Assembly (NCBI GenBank): GCA_035461525.1
Contig: DATHVD010000046.1
Location: 1 to 64,000 of the forward strand
Direction of reading: 5' to 3'
DNA length: 64,000 nt
From: JAIBJN01 sp035461525
GTDB taxonomy: Bacteria; Actinomycetota; Thermoleophilia; Gaiellales; Gaiellaceae
Shown here: positions 9,861-17,638 of the stretch, one piece after another
Layout: each line of letters begins with the position of its first letter
Position numbering within the stretch: position 1 is the stretch's first letter
Translations under genes and position numbers: made by a program
Notes under the pieces: generated by a model
Told to the model about the DNA's origin: nothing
The model's database searches: none
Seen by the model: only the letters and a program-made list of their open reading frames with translations

Positions 9861-10415
9861 GTGCGCGGGCTCCCCGTTCTCGCAGGACTCCTCCTGGCCC
9901 TCGCGGCCTGCGGCGGAGAGACCGTCACGGTGACGACCACCGTCGTCGAGACGGAGACCGAGACCGAGACGGTCGCGGAGACGGAGACGGTCGAGCAACC
10001 GATCGTCGTCGGCCTCCCGGGCTCCGCCGCCGCGACGCACGCCGCGCTCCTGCAGGCGGCTCGCGCCGGCGACTACGAGGCCCTGCGGCCGCTCGTGCCC
10101 CAGGAGAACTTTTCGTACACCTTCGGGACGCCGGACCCCGAGGGCCCGATCGCGTACTGGCAGCGCCTCGAGGAGGAGTCCGACGAGAGTCCGCTCGAGA
10201 TCCTCGCCCGGATCCTCGAGCTGCCGTACACGCTCTCCGCCGGCACGTACGTCTGGCCCTTCGCCTACGACAAGCAGGCGGAGCAGCTCACCGACTACGA
10301 GAGCGAGCTCCTCGGCGACCTGGCGGAGTCGTTCCTGCCCGAGACCGGGTACCTCGGCTGGCGCGCAGGCATCGACCCGAACGGCCGCTGGCAGTTCTTC
10401 ATCGCCGGCGACTGA
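9861..10415 (+). CDS. Small lipoprotein with Thr/Glu/Val linker
   Basis: A 184-residue lipoprotein of unknown function. The signal peptide ends with lipobox LALAAC (Cys17). A low-complexity linker of alternating Thr, Val and Glu follows (about 20-45), like the linker of the lipoprotein at 62397-63008. The remaining 135 residues look like a compact NTF2/SnoaL-like alpha-beta domain (helix AATHAALLQAARAGDYEAL, then FSYTFG and a closing GRWQFFIAGD strand). Start GTG; TAGGAT ends seven bases before it. It ends convergently with the UspA gene. Confidence 0.7.
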   Translation: MRGLPVLAGLLLALAACGGETVTVTTTVVETETETETVAETETVEQPIVVGLPGSAAATHAALLQAARAGDYEALRPLVPQENFSYTFGTPDPEGPIAYWQRLEEESDESPLEILARILELPYTLSAGTYVWPFAYDKQAEQLTDYESELLGDLAESFLPETGYLGWRAGIDPNGRWQFFIAGD

Positions 10416-10421
10416 CGCGCG

Positions 10422-10844
10422 CTACTTGACGATCATCACCGGGCACCCGGCGTGCTCGGCGACCCGGTCGGCGGTCGAGCCGAGCAGGTGGTTGCGCAGG
10501 AAGTGGCCCTTGTGCCCGAGCACGACCAGGTCGGCGTCGAGCTCCTGCGCGACCCGCACGATCAGCTCCGCGGCGTGGCCGGGTCGGAGCGCGATCTCGA
10601 GCTCGATGCCGGCCGCCTCCGCCTGCTCGCGCGTGCGGGCGAGCAGGCGCCCGAAGAACGCGTCCTTCTCGCGCTTGACCTCCTCGACCTCGCCCACGGT
10701 CGCCGCGTAGGCAGGAAGCGGGCCTTCCACAGCCAGGGCGATCACCCGGCTGCCCGCAACCTGCGCCAGCTCGAGCGCGGTGCCGAACGCGCGGTCCGAC
10801 GCCTCCGAGCCGTCGATCGCCGCCAGGATCCTCTCGAATGGCAT
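10422..10844 (-). CDS. Universal stress protein, UspA family
   Basis: A 140-residue single-domain Usp with the ATP-binding type of motif: ILAAIDGSEAS at the N-terminus with Asp10, and the nucleotide loop GHKGHFLRNHLLGST (G-x2-G-x9-G-S/T) near the C-terminus. It would bind ATP and dimerise in the cytoplasm. Its ATG abuts the TAG stop of the antiporter gene with no gap, so both are one transcript. Usp proteins next to cation/proton antiporters often act as cytoplasmic regulators of transport; that role here is inferred. Confidence 0.88.
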   Translation of the reverse strand: MPFERILAAIDGSEASDRAFGTALELAQVAGSRVIALAVEGPLPAYAATVGEVEEVKREKDAFFGRLLARTREQAEAAGIELEIALRPGHAAELIVRVAQELDADLVVLGHKGHFLRNHLLGSTADRVAEHAGCPVMIVK

Positions 10845-12005
10845 CTAGCGCACCTCCTCGACGGCGAGCGTACTCCGTCGCTCCCGCGCCAGCTCGTCGT
10901 CCGCCGAGGGCTGGAAGAACCGCTGCGCGACCACTGTGGGGACGATCGCCGAGAGGACGACGACGGCGACGACGAGCGAGAACTGCGTCTCGTCGAGGAT
11001 TCCCTCGCGAAGGCCGAAGAGCGCCGAGATCGTGCCGAACGTGAGCCCGGTGGACATGAGCAGCGAGGTGAAGCCGGCATGCGGGCTGGCATAACGGCGG
11101 GCCAGCGGGTAGACGGCGCCGAGCTTCGGGATCATCTTGGCCGCAAAGAGGAGGCCGAGGACACCGACGTTCGCCCAGAGGGCGCCGAGAGAGACGTAGA
11201 GCCCGCCGCTCACGAAGAAGAACGGCGTCAGGAACGCAAAGGCGACGAGGCGCAGGCGCTCCTGCTCCTTCCGGTGGCGCGCGTAGTGCCCCGAGAGGGC
11301 CAGCCCGAGGACGAACGCGGGGAGGACGGCGGGCAAGCTCGCGCGCTCGCCGAGCCACATGAGGAGGAAGAGGGAGGCGAAGACGAGCTTGATCTCCGGC
11401 TCGACCACCCGGTCGCCGTAGCGGCCGAAGAACCAGGGCGAGAGCCGAGGCAGCCCGAGGACGAGCGCAACCGAGGTTGCGGCGAAGGGAAGGAGCCAGA
11501 TGCTCGGCTCGACGAAGAGGATCGAGAGCGCGGCGACAGTGCCGAGGTCGGTGACGAACGTCGCCGCCATCAGCCGCTTCCCGATCGCCGTCCTGCTCAG
11601 CCCGCTCTCGACCAGCACGGCGTAGACGACCGCGAGGCTCGTCGTCGAGAGGGCGATTCCCGCGATCTGGGCCTGCTCGAGCGTCCAGTCGAGCGCCCAG
11701 TAGGTGAAGCCGAGGGCGATGAGGAACGGCGCAGCGAATGACGCCAGGCCCATGGCGACGCTTGCGCGCCACTCGCGCCGGAGCTGGGGCACGTCCACCT
11801 CGGCGCCGGCCAGGAACGTGAGGACGATCCCGGCGAACAAGGCCACGAAAAGGAGCCACTCGGGCGACGTGATGTCGAAGACATTCCCGACGACGACCCC
11901 GAGCGCGAGCTCGATCAGGGCGACGGAGATCCCGATCTCGACCGAGATCGTCGAGGCGACGAGGACAGTGATCGCGAGGACTGCTGCAAGCGCGAGGTTG
12001 CTCAT
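10845..12005 (-). CDS. Cation/proton antiporter, CPA2 (KefB/NapA-like)
   Basis: A 386-residue integral membrane protein with about 11-12 hydrophobic segments and no cytoplasmic TrkA domain. Family marks are the FLAGAEVDVPQLRRE turn after the third helix, the ALSTTSLAVVYAVL discontinuous helix, FVTDLGT (ion-site Asp) and the late LPAFVLGLALSGH segment. It is expected to exchange Na+ or K+ for H+. The ATG at 12005 has GGAAGG seven bases upstream. The gene leads the operon with the adjacent UspA gene; a possible -10 (TACAGT) lies in the 113-base gap before it. Confidence 0.87.
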   Translation of the reverse strand: MSNLALAAVLAITVLVASTISVEIGISVALIELALGVVVGNVFDITSPEWLLFVALFAGIVLTFLAGAEVDVPQLRREWRASVAMGLASFAAPFLIALGFTYWALDWTLEQAQIAGIALSTTSLAVVYAVLVESGLSRTAIGKRLMAATFVTDLGTVAALSILFVEPSIWLLPFAATSVALVLGLPRLSPWFFGRYGDRVVEPEIKLVFASLFLLMWLGERASLPAVLPAFVLGLALSGHYARHRKEQERLRLVAFAFLTPFFFVSGGLYVSLGALWANVGVLGLLFAAKMIPKLGAVYPLARRYASPHAGFTSLLMSTGLTFGTISALFGLREGILDETQFSLVVAVVVLSAIVPTVVAQRFFQPSADDELARERRSTLAVEEVR

Positions 12006-12118
12006 CCCTACCTTCCGTCGAGTCCGATCCGGCTGGTAGAGGCCATCAGCCCCGGAGGGCGGTTGGGCGCGAGCCTCATCGCGCAGGAGCTCCTCCACTG
12101 TAGCGCGCGTGCGGAGCG

Positions 12119-12868
12119 CTAGAAGAGGAGGTAGCGCCGGCGCCTCGGCTTGCGCGGGGGCGCGGGCACCGGCTCGCCGGCGACGATCGCGGCCGGGGCC
12201 TCGACCGTGAGGAAACGCGCGAGCTCGCCGCCGACCGCCTCGGCGGCGGCGCCGAGGCCCGCCTCGCGGATCTCGGGCGTGTGCGCGTCGCTCGCGAGTA
12301 CGTGGGCGAGGCCGAGCTCGAGGAGGCGCCCCGCCGCCCTCTCCGCCGAGCGGCCGATGCGGCCGTCCAGCGACGCCGCCGTGAGCTGGACGAGCGCCCC
12401 CAGCCGCACGGCCTCGGCCAGGCGCGTCGGATTGCCCTGCACGGCCCGGTTCCGCTCCGGATGGGCGAGGATGGGGACGAGGCCGCGCAGCCCGAGCGCG
12501 TACACCGTCTCCTCGAGCCCGGCCGGCCAGCCAGCGTAAGGGAACTCGAGGAGGAGGTACGTGCCCGACTGCGCGAGCGTGAAGCGGCGCAGGTCGTCGT
12601 CGGCGAGCGTTGCGAGCGTCCCCAGGTCGATCTCGCCGCCCTGAAGCACCTCGACGTCGATCCCTTGCTCGAGGAAGTCCTCGCGCAGCCGCAGGACCCC
12701 CCGCTCCATCTCCTCCGGGCGGGTCGGGTAGTCGGGGCGGACGTGGGGCGTGGCGGCGATCGCCGTGACGCCGTCGGCCGCGGCCCGGTGGGCGAGCGCC
12801 CGCGCGTCCTCGACCGTGCGGGAGCCGTCGTCGAGCCCGGGAAGGATGTGCGAATGGAGGTCGATCAT
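12119..12868 (-). CDS. CpsB/CapC-type protein-tyrosine phosphatase (PHP fold)
   Basis: A 249-residue metal-dependent phosphatase of the PHP superfamily. Metal-ligand motifs are DLHSHILPGLDDGS (3-16), ATPHVRP, GGEIDL, ILAHPER and ASDAHT, in the order found in CpsB/YwqE. These enzymes remove phosphate from the Tyr tail of BY-kinases that control capsule export. The only such kinase here is the gene at 29445-30812, so the pair is split by 17 kb. The last ten residues are basic (PPRKPRRRRYLLF). It is divergent from folP, starting 33 bases away. Confidence 0.85.
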   Translation of the reverse strand: MIDLHSHILPGLDDGSRTVEDARALAHRAAADGVTAIAATPHVRPDYPTRPEEMERGVLRLREDFLEQGIDVEVLQGGEIDLGTLATLADDDLRRFTLAQSGTYLLLEFPYAGWPAGLEETVYALGLRGLVPILAHPERNRAVQGNPTRLAEAVRLGALVQLTAASLDGRIGRSAERAAGRLLELGLAHVLASDAHTPEIREAGLGAAAEAVGGELARFLTVEAPAAIVAGEPVPAPPRKPRRRRYLLF

Positions 12869-12888
12869 AGGAGAGGCCGGTCGTAGGA

Positions 12889-12894
12889 TACGGT
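12889..12894 (+). promoter_or_regulatory. Leaderless -10 element of folP
   Basis: TACGGT ends six bases before the GTG start of folP. An alternative TAGGAT at 12884-12889 overlaps it by one base. Confidence 0.45.
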
Positions 12895-12900
12895 TGCGAC

Positions 12901-13725
12901 GTGAGACCCCCTCTGGAGCAGGCCTTTCCGCGGCCGTCCGTGCTCGGGGTCGTGAACGTCACGCCCGATTCCTTCTCGGACGGCGGTCGCTTTCTCGGGG
13001 CCGGCGAGGCCGAGGCGCAGGCCCGCCGGCTCCTGGAGGAGGGCGCCGCGGTCGTCGACGTCGGCGGCGAGTCCACCCGCCCCGGCTCGGCGGGCGTCGA
13101 CGCGGCCGAGGAGCTCCGCCGCGTCGAGCCCGTGCTCGAGGCGCTCGCGGGCCTGCCCGTCTCGATCGACACCTCGAAGGCGGCGGTGGCGCAGCGCGCG
13201 CTCGCCCTCGGCGCCGTCATGGTCAACGACGTCACCGCCCTTCGCGCCGACCCGGAGCTGCCCGGTGTCGTCGCGGACGCGGGCGCCTATCTCTGCCTCG
13301 TGCACATGCTCGGGCAGCCGCGGACGATGCAGCGCTCGCCGCGCTACGACGACGTCGTGGCCGAGGTGAAGGCGTTCCTGGAGGAACGTCTCGCGTTCGC
13401 GGTCGCCGCCGGGATCCCGGAGGAGCTCGTCTGCGTCGACCCGGGCATCGGCTTCGGCAAGACCGTGGAGCACAACCTCGAGCTGGTCGCGCGCCTCGGC
13501 GAGCTGGTCGCTCTGGGCCGCCCGGTCCTCGTCGGCGCGTCGCGGAAGCGCTTCCTCGGTCGGGTGCTCGGCGACCCCGAGGCGCTCTCGGGCCCGGTGT
13601 CGGCGGGCATCGCCGTCGCCGTGCTCGCCTACGAGCGCGGCGCCTCGCTCTTCCGCGTCCACGATGTCCGCGAGCACGTCGAGGCGCTGACGGCGGCGCG
13701 GGCGCTCACGGGGACGGTCGCGTGA
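12901..13725 (+). CDS. folP: Dihydropteroate synthase
   Basis: A 274-residue TIM-barrel enzyme joining p-aminobenzoate to hydroxymethyl-dihydropterin diphosphate, the sulfonamide target. Signatures: NVTPDSFSDGG (19-29), VGGESTRPGS (near 57), IDTSK, VNDVTA, DPGIGFGKT and the GASRKRF loop near the C-terminus. The length fits. GTG start with a -10-like hexamer six bases upstream and no ribosome site. First gene of folP-folB-folK; its TGA overlaps the folB GTG. Confidence 0.94.
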   Translation: MRPPLEQAFPRPSVLGVVNVTPDSFSDGGRFLGAGEAEAQARRLLEEGAAVVDVGGESTRPGSAGVDAAEELRRVEPVLEALAGLPVSIDTSKAAVAQRALALGAVMVNDVTALRADPELPGVVADAGAYLCLVHMLGQPRTMQRSPRYDDVVAEVKAFLEERLAFAVAAGIPEELVCVDPGIGFGKTVEHNLELVARLGELVALGRPVLVGASRKRFLGRVLGDPEALSGPVSAGIAVAVLAYERGASLFRVHDVREHVEALTAARALTGTVA

Positions 13726-14084
13726 GCGAGGTCGTCATCGACGTCCACGGACTCGAGCTCCGGGGCTTCCACGGGGCGCTCGAGAAGGAGCGCACGATCG
13801 GCCAGCGCTTCGTCTTCGACGTCCGCCTCGTCGCCCACGACGCGGGCGTCCGCTCCGACCAGCTCGCGGACACGGTCGACTACACGCAGGTCGTCGAACG
13901 GGTGCGAGCGGTCAACGGGATGCGGCGCTTCAACCTGATCGAGGCTCTCGCGGCGTCGATCGCGGACGACCTCCTCGAGCGCTTCCCCGTGAGCCGCGTC
14001 CGCGTCCGCGTGCGGAAGCCCGAGGTGCAGCTCGACGCTCCGGCCGACTACACCGCCGCGACCGTCGAGCGCACCCGCCGCTGA
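13722..14084 (+). CDS. folB: Dihydroneopterin aldolase
   Basis: A 120-residue enzyme that cleaves dihydroneopterin to 6-hydroxymethyl-dihydropterin and glycolaldehyde. Family features: ELRGFHGALEKERTIGQRF at the N-terminus with the conserved Gly-His-Glu area, DTVDYTQV in the middle, FNLIEALAASIAD with the active Glu, and a terminal VRVRVRKPEVQLDA strand. The start GTG overlaps the folP stop (GTGA). Pathway neighbours on both sides make the call firm. Confidence 0.93.
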   Translation: MSEVVIDVHGLELRGFHGALEKERTIGQRFVFDVRLVAHDAGVRSDQLADTVDYTQVVERVRAVNGMRRFNLIEALAASIADDLLERFPVSRVRVRVRKPEVQLDAPADYTAATVERTRR

Positions 14085-14202
14085 GGGCGCTTGTGTTTCA
14101 GGCGCACAAGGTCGTGACCGGCGTCGCGGCAAAGCTTCGGGCCTTCGACCCGTGTTCGGAGGCTCGTGCGCGTGGAACACGAGCGGGCGTCGCGCGGCCG
14201 TG

Positions 14203-14664
14203 GTGACGGCGTACGTCGGGCTCGGGGCCAATCTCGGCGACCGGGCCCGCACGATCGGGCGCGCGGTCGCGCTACTCGACGCGACGCCCGGGGTCGACGT
14301 CGTCGCCGTCTCGGCGCTGCGCCAGACCGACCCAGTCGGCTACGGGGACCAGCCGCGCTTCCTGAACGGCGTCGCCGCGGTCGAGACCGGTCTCGGGCCG
14401 CGGGAGCTGCTCGACCGCCTCCTCGCCGTCGAGCGGGAGCTCGGGCGCGTCCGCGGCCAGGGGCCCCGCTACGGGCCGCGGGCGATCGACCTCGACCTCC
14501 TCCTCCACGGGGACGCGGTCGTGGACGAGGCCGGGCTCGTCGTCCCGCACCCGCGCCTCGCGGAGCGCCGCTTCGTGCTCGAGCCGCTCTGGGAGCTCGC
14601 GCCGGAGCTCGTCCTCCCCGACGGCCGGCGCGTGCGGGACCTTCTCCGCACGACGCTAGAATGA
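14203..14664 (+). CDS. folK: 2-amino-4-hydroxy-6-hydroxymethyldihydropteridine diphosphokinase
   Basis: Pyrophosphorylates hydroxymethyl-dihydropterin, the step before FolP. Motifs: AYVGLGANLGDR at the N-terminus, QTDPVGYGDQPRFLNGV, and the catalytic run RYGPRAIDLDLLL with the Asp pair, then VVPHPRLAERRFVLEPL. The GTG at 14203 gives 153 residues beginning VTAYVGLG, the usual family N-terminus; a GTG at 14152 would add 17 unlikely residues. The 118 bases after folB hold no other recognisable gene. The stop overlaps the next gene's ATG (ATGA). Confidence 0.9.
   Translation: MTAYVGLGANLGDRARTIGRAVALLDATPGVDVVAVSALRQTDPVGYGDQPRFLNGVAAVETGLGPRELLDRLLAVERELGRVRGQGPRYGPRAIDLDLLLHGDAVVDEAGLVVPHPRLAERRFVLEPLWELAPELVLPDGRRVRDLLRTTLE
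14657..14662 (+). promoter_or_regulatory. Leaderless -10 for the DUF2469-like gene
   Basis: TAGAAT at the 3' end of folK stands seven bases before the ATG at 14670, the second possible start of the next gene. Confidence 0.4.
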
Positions 14665-15038
14665 GCCGCATGTCGCACCTCGACGAGCTCGACGAGTACG
14701 AGGCCGACCTCGAGCTCCGCCTGAAGAAGGAGTACTCGGCGGTCTTCAGCCTCTTCCGCTACTGCATCGTCACGCAGGACTCGACCTACCTCTGCAACCG
14801 GCACGAGCTGAAGGTGCTGCCGCAGACGACCTACCCGTTCTTCCACTTGACCATGGAGGACGTGTGGGTGTGGGACAAGAACCGGCCGACGCGGATCATC
14901 CCGCGCGCCGAGGTCTACACGTCGAGCGACGTCACGATCGAGGAGCTTCGCGGCGAGGGCGACGGGCCCGCGCTGACGCCGGAGGCGCTCGCCCAGAAGC
15001 TCGGCGAGACGCTCGGCGGCGACGACGACGTCTCCTAG
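14661..15038 (+). CDS. DUF2469-like conserved actinobacterial protein
   Basis: A 125-residue cytoplasmic protein. It fits the DUF2469 pattern: LDEYEADLELRLKKEY at the start, FSLFRYCIVTQDSTYLCN, then FFHLTMEDVWVWDKNRPTR and a DVTIEEL segment. This family is conserved in actinobacteria and has no established biochemical role that I know of. Two ATGs are possible, 14661 (overlapping the folK stop) and 14670 (seven bases after a TAGAAT hexamer); the second may serve a leaderless transcript while the first would be coupled to folK. Confidence 0.82.
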   Translation: MSRMSHLDELDEYEADLELRLKKEYSAVFSLFRYCIVTQDSTYLCNRHELKVLPQTTYPFFHLTMEDVWVWDKNRPTRIIPRAEVYTSSDVTIEELRGEGDGPALTPEALAQKLGETLGGDDDVS

Positions 15039-15053
15039 GCACGGCGCCGGCTC

Positions 15054-15821
15054 ATGCTGCTGGCCGTCGACGTCGGCAACACGCAGACGGTCTTCGGGCT
15101 CTACGACGGGGAGCATCTGGCCGAGCACTGGCGCGTCGCCACGGAGGCCGAGCGGACGGGCGACGAGCTCGGCGTCCTCGTCGGGCGCCTGCTCGAGCTC
15201 CACGACGCCGGCTTCGAGGACGTCGGCGGCGTCTGCCTCTCCTCGACCGTGCCGCCGCTCGTCCGCGCGTACGAAGAGCTCGTGCGCGACTACCTCGACG
15301 CGCGCCTCCTCGTCATCGGTCCCGGGACGCGCACGGGGATCCCGATCGTCTACGACGACCCGCGCGAGGTCGGACCCGACCGGATCGTCAACGCCGTAGC
15401 CGCGCGCGAGCGCTACGGTGCGCCCTGCATCGTCGTCGACTTCGGGACGTCCACGAACTTCGACATCGTCTCGGCGGCGGGCGAATACGTCGGCGGCGTC
15501 CTCGCGCCCGGAATCGAGGCGTCCATGGACGCCCTCTTCGCCCGCGCCGCGCGGCTCGTGAAGGTGGACTTCTCGGCGCCCCCGTCGGTGATCGGCAAGA
15601 CGACGGTCGGCGGCCTCCAGTCGGGGCTCGTCTACGGCTTCGCCGGACAGGTGGACGGGATCGTGAAGCGGATCCGCGGCGAGCTCGAAGCCGAGGCGCC
15701 GGTGATCGCCACGGGCGGCCTCGCGGAGCTGATCGCCCCGCACGCGGAGACGATCGACCGCGTCGACCCGCTTCTCACGCTCGAGGGGCTCCGGCTCGTC
15801 TGGGAGCGAAACGCGGGCTAG
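15054..15821 (+). CDS. coaX: Type III pantothenate kinase
   Basis: A 255-residue ASKHA-fold kinase for the first step of coenzyme A synthesis, with no feedback inhibition expected for type III. Motifs: phosphate-1 loop DVGNTQTVFGL (5-15), GPDRIVNAVA with the pantothenate-contacting residues, catalytic Asp in VVDFGTSTNFD (about 125-133), and the adenosine motif VIATGGLA. Length fits. It lies downstream of the folate genes and ends convergently with the HTH/Clp-N gene: both stops share the CTAG at 15818-15821. Confidence 0.93.
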   Translation: MLLAVDVGNTQTVFGLYDGEHLAEHWRVATEAERTGDELGVLVGRLLELHDAGFEDVGGVCLSSTVPPLVRAYEELVRDYLDARLLVIGPGTRTGIPIVYDDPREVGPDRIVNAVAARERYGAPCIVVDFGTSTNFDIVSAAGEYVGGVLAPGIEASMDALFARAARLVKVDFSAPPSVIGKTTVGGLQSGLVYGFAGQVDGIVKRIRGELEAEAPVIATGGLAELIAPHAETIDRVDPLLTLEGLRLVWERNAG

Positions 15822-16501
15822 GAGGGCTCGCGGCCGGCGAGGATCGCCCCTCGCAGCGCCTCCGGCTCGGCGCCCAGGTCGCGCACGATCGCGACGGCGC
15901 CCGCGCGCTCGTCGGCGATGAGGCCGAGGAGGACGTGCTCGGCGCCGATGTAGTTGTCGCCGAGCGCCTGCGCCTCGCGGAGGCTCAGCTCCAGGGCGCG
16001 CTTCGCCGCGCGCGTGAAGGGCTGCCGGCGACGGGCGGAGCCTGAGGGCGAGAGCGCTGCCACGCGCTCGCGGACCGCGTCCGCGGTCACGCCGGCCCCA
16101 GCGAGCAGGCTTGCGGTCGCGTCGTCCTCGGCCAGCACCAGTCCGAGGAGCAGGTGCTCGGAGCCGACACGAGGATGCCCGAGCTTGCCGGCTTCCTCCT
16201 GGGCGAGGACGACGATCTGCCGCGCCCGCCGCGTGAAGCGCTCGAAGGGCCAGGCGAAGCGCCGCCTCGCCCCGCCGCGGTGGGACGGCCGCCCCTCGCC
16301 TCCATCGACGATCTGGTGCACGCGCTGGTGGCTGAGGCCGAGGTCTTCGGCGATCTCGCGGAGGGAGCCGCCCTCGGCGTGGAGCCGGCGAATCGCGTGA
16401 TTGTAGTCGGCGCGGGCCCGCTCGAGCTGGTGCTGAGCCTCGAGCATGCGGTCGCGCGAGCCGCGAGCCTCGCGGAGGGCGGCGGGGTCGAGAGGCGTCA
16501 T
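15818..16501 (-). CDS. HTH regulator fused to two ClpC-type N-terminal repeats
   Basis: A 227-residue protein without any AAA domain. Residues 46-67 form a helix-turn-helix (SLREIAEDLGLSHQRVHQIV, sigma-region-4-like) after a charged helix. Two Clp_N repeats follow at about 86-150 and 160-220; the first begins FERFTRRARQIVVLAQEEA, nearly the same as the N-terminus of ClpC in this window. The Glu of the GxEH motif, known in Bacillus ClpC to help bind phosphoarginine, is kept in both repeats (GSEH, GAEH). The ATG at 16501 is chosen over one 36 bases upstream because it sits seven bases after a near-consensus promoter. It resembles the stand-alone ClpC2 proteins of mycobacteria, described as autorepressors. 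Confidence 0.85.
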   Translation of the reverse strand: MTPLDPAALREARGSRDRMLEAQHQLERARADYNHAIRRLHAEGGSLREIAEDLGLSHQRVHQIVDGGEGRPSHRGGARRRFAWPFERFTRRARQIVVLAQEEAGKLGHPRVGSEHLLLGLVLAEDDATASLLAGAGVTADAVRERVAALSPSGSARRRQPFTRAAKRALELSLREAQALGDNYIGAEHVLLGLIADERAGAVAIVRDLGAEPEALRGAILAGREPS

Positions 16502-16523
16502 GGCGTCTAGCGTAGTAGACGCC
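16502..16523. promoter_or_regulatory. Operator palindrome over the HTH/Clp-N promoter
   Basis: A perfect inverted repeat, GGCGTCTA and TAGACGCC, with a 6-base centre. It covers the whole -10 element and the predicted transcription start, where a bound dimer would block initiation. The likely ligand is the HTH protein itself. Confidence 0.65.
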
Positions 16524-16537
16524 GCGGGCTCTGTCAA
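16509..16537 (-). promoter_or_regulatory. Near-consensus leaderless promoter of the HTH/Clp-N gene
   Basis: Minus strand TTGACA (16537 to 16532), 17-base spacer, TACGCT (16514 to 16509), then seven bases to the ATG at 16501. It is one of the best housekeeping-type promoters in the window. Confidence 0.75.
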
Positions 16538-16571
16538 GACGGATAGACACTATGCCAGCGCAAAGCCCGGA

Positions 16572-16604
16572 GACACGGCTCGGCGCTCGGCACCGGGCCG
16601 TGTC
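16572..16604 (-). terminator. Terminator of the beta-propeller gene
   Basis: GACACGGC and GCCGTGTC form a perfect 8-bp stem around 17 bases that can add inner CGG/CCG pairs. It starts 18 bases past the propeller gene's stop. Confidence 0.55.
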
Positions 16605-16621
16605 CACCCAGGCCTCGCCGC

Positions 16622-17539
16622 CTAGCGTTGCAGGCGCACGACCGAGAACGCGGCGCTCGCCGGCTCGGGCACGCCGAAGCGGGCGTTGACGGTGTAGAGC
16701 GCCCTGCCGAACTCGGCGATCGTGGTCGGCACGTCGAGGCTCGGGTCGGTCAGGTGGCCGGTGATCGTGCCGGAGCCGAGGTCGCGGCTCAGGCGCACGA
16801 CGGCGATGCGGTTGAGCTGGTTCTGCACGACGTAGAGCGTCTTCCCGTGCAGGAGGATGCCGTCGCCGAACGTCACGTCCCCGCCGGCGAGCTCGATCAG
16901 GTCGGCGGTACCCGTCGCGGGATCGACCGTGTAGAGGCGGCCGAGGTTCGACTGGACGACGACGAGCCTGTCACCGCGCGGCGTGGCGTCGATCCCGTTG
17001 GTGTTGAACCCGGGCGCGAGCGTGAAGTCGCCCGTGAGCGGGATCGTCTCCACGTCCGCCTGGGAGCCGAGCGTCCCGTCAGGCGCGATCGGCACCCGGT
17101 AGAGGACGGCCCCCATCGACTCCGTGAACCACGCTGCGTCGCGGGTGACGACGACGTCGTTCACGAAGGTCGGCGGGCCGGCGGCGAGCTGGTAGGAGGC
17201 GAGCGTCGCGCCGGTGCGCGCGTCGTAGACCCACGCGCGCCCGGAGGGCCCGCCCGCGACGAAGAGGCGCTTACCGGCGAAGGCGAGGCCGATGGCCTGG
17301 CGTCCGGGCTGCGCCGGAACGAGGATCGACCCCGCCCCCGTCCGCAGGTCGCCGCGCCAGACGGCGCCCGTCGGGATCGAGCCGACGTAGAACGTGTGGC
17401 CGTTTCCGACGGCGATCCCCTCCGGCTGGAACCCGGTCGGGAGCGGGATCGTCTTCGGCCACGACGCCGTAGCCCCGACTGGTACGGCCGCGCAGAGGAC
17501 GAGGCCGGCGAGGAGGGTGAGCACGCGCGTCCTGGTCAT
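16622..17539 (-). CDS. Secreted SMP-30/NHL-like beta-propeller protein
   Basis: A 305-residue exported protein with signal peptide (about 1-26, cut near ATA). The rest is a six-bladed-propeller-like repeat series: FQPEGIAVGNGHTFYVGS, IGLAFAGKRLFVAGG, TFVNDVVVTRDAAWFTES, NGIDATPRGDRLVVVQSN, FGDGILLHGKTLYVVQN. The pattern matches SMP-30/gluconolactonase-like and NHL families; such proteins may bind Ca2+ and hydrolyse lactones or have no catalytic role. The ATG has a GGGGG ribosome site. It stands alone, with its own terminator-like hairpin. Confidence 0.75.
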   Translation of the reverse strand: MTRTRVLTLLAGLVLCAAVPVGATASWPKTIPLPTGFQPEGIAVGNGHTFYVGSIPTGAVWRGDLRTGAGSILVPAQPGRQAIGLAFAGKRLFVAGGPSGRAWVYDARTGATLASYQLAAGPPTFVNDVVVTRDAAWFTESMGAVLYRVPIAPDGTLGSQADVETIPLTGDFTLAPGFNTNGIDATPRGDRLVVVQSNLGRLYTVDPATGTADLIELAGGDVTFGDGILLHGKTLYVVQNQLNRIAVVRLSRDLGSGTITGHLTDPSLDVPTTIAEFGRALYTVNARFGVPEPASAAFSVVRLQR

Positions 17540-17638
17540 TGGAACCCCCTTGTGAGCTGTCGACGGCTGGGTCCCCGGCCGGCGCGGCCGCGAACCCTCG
17601 GTACCGAGAACGTACGGGCTGCAGCCGCTTTCAGATGC

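Noticed and set aside
14152..14202. Longer folK from the GTG at 14152
   Set aside because: It adds 17 residues without family resemblance; the family starts at the AYVGLGANLGD stretch directly after the GTG at 14203.
16502..16537. Upstream ATG at 16537 as start of the HTH/Clp-N protein
   Set aside because: It lies inside the -35 element of a near-consensus promoter whose start site is at the ATG at 16501.
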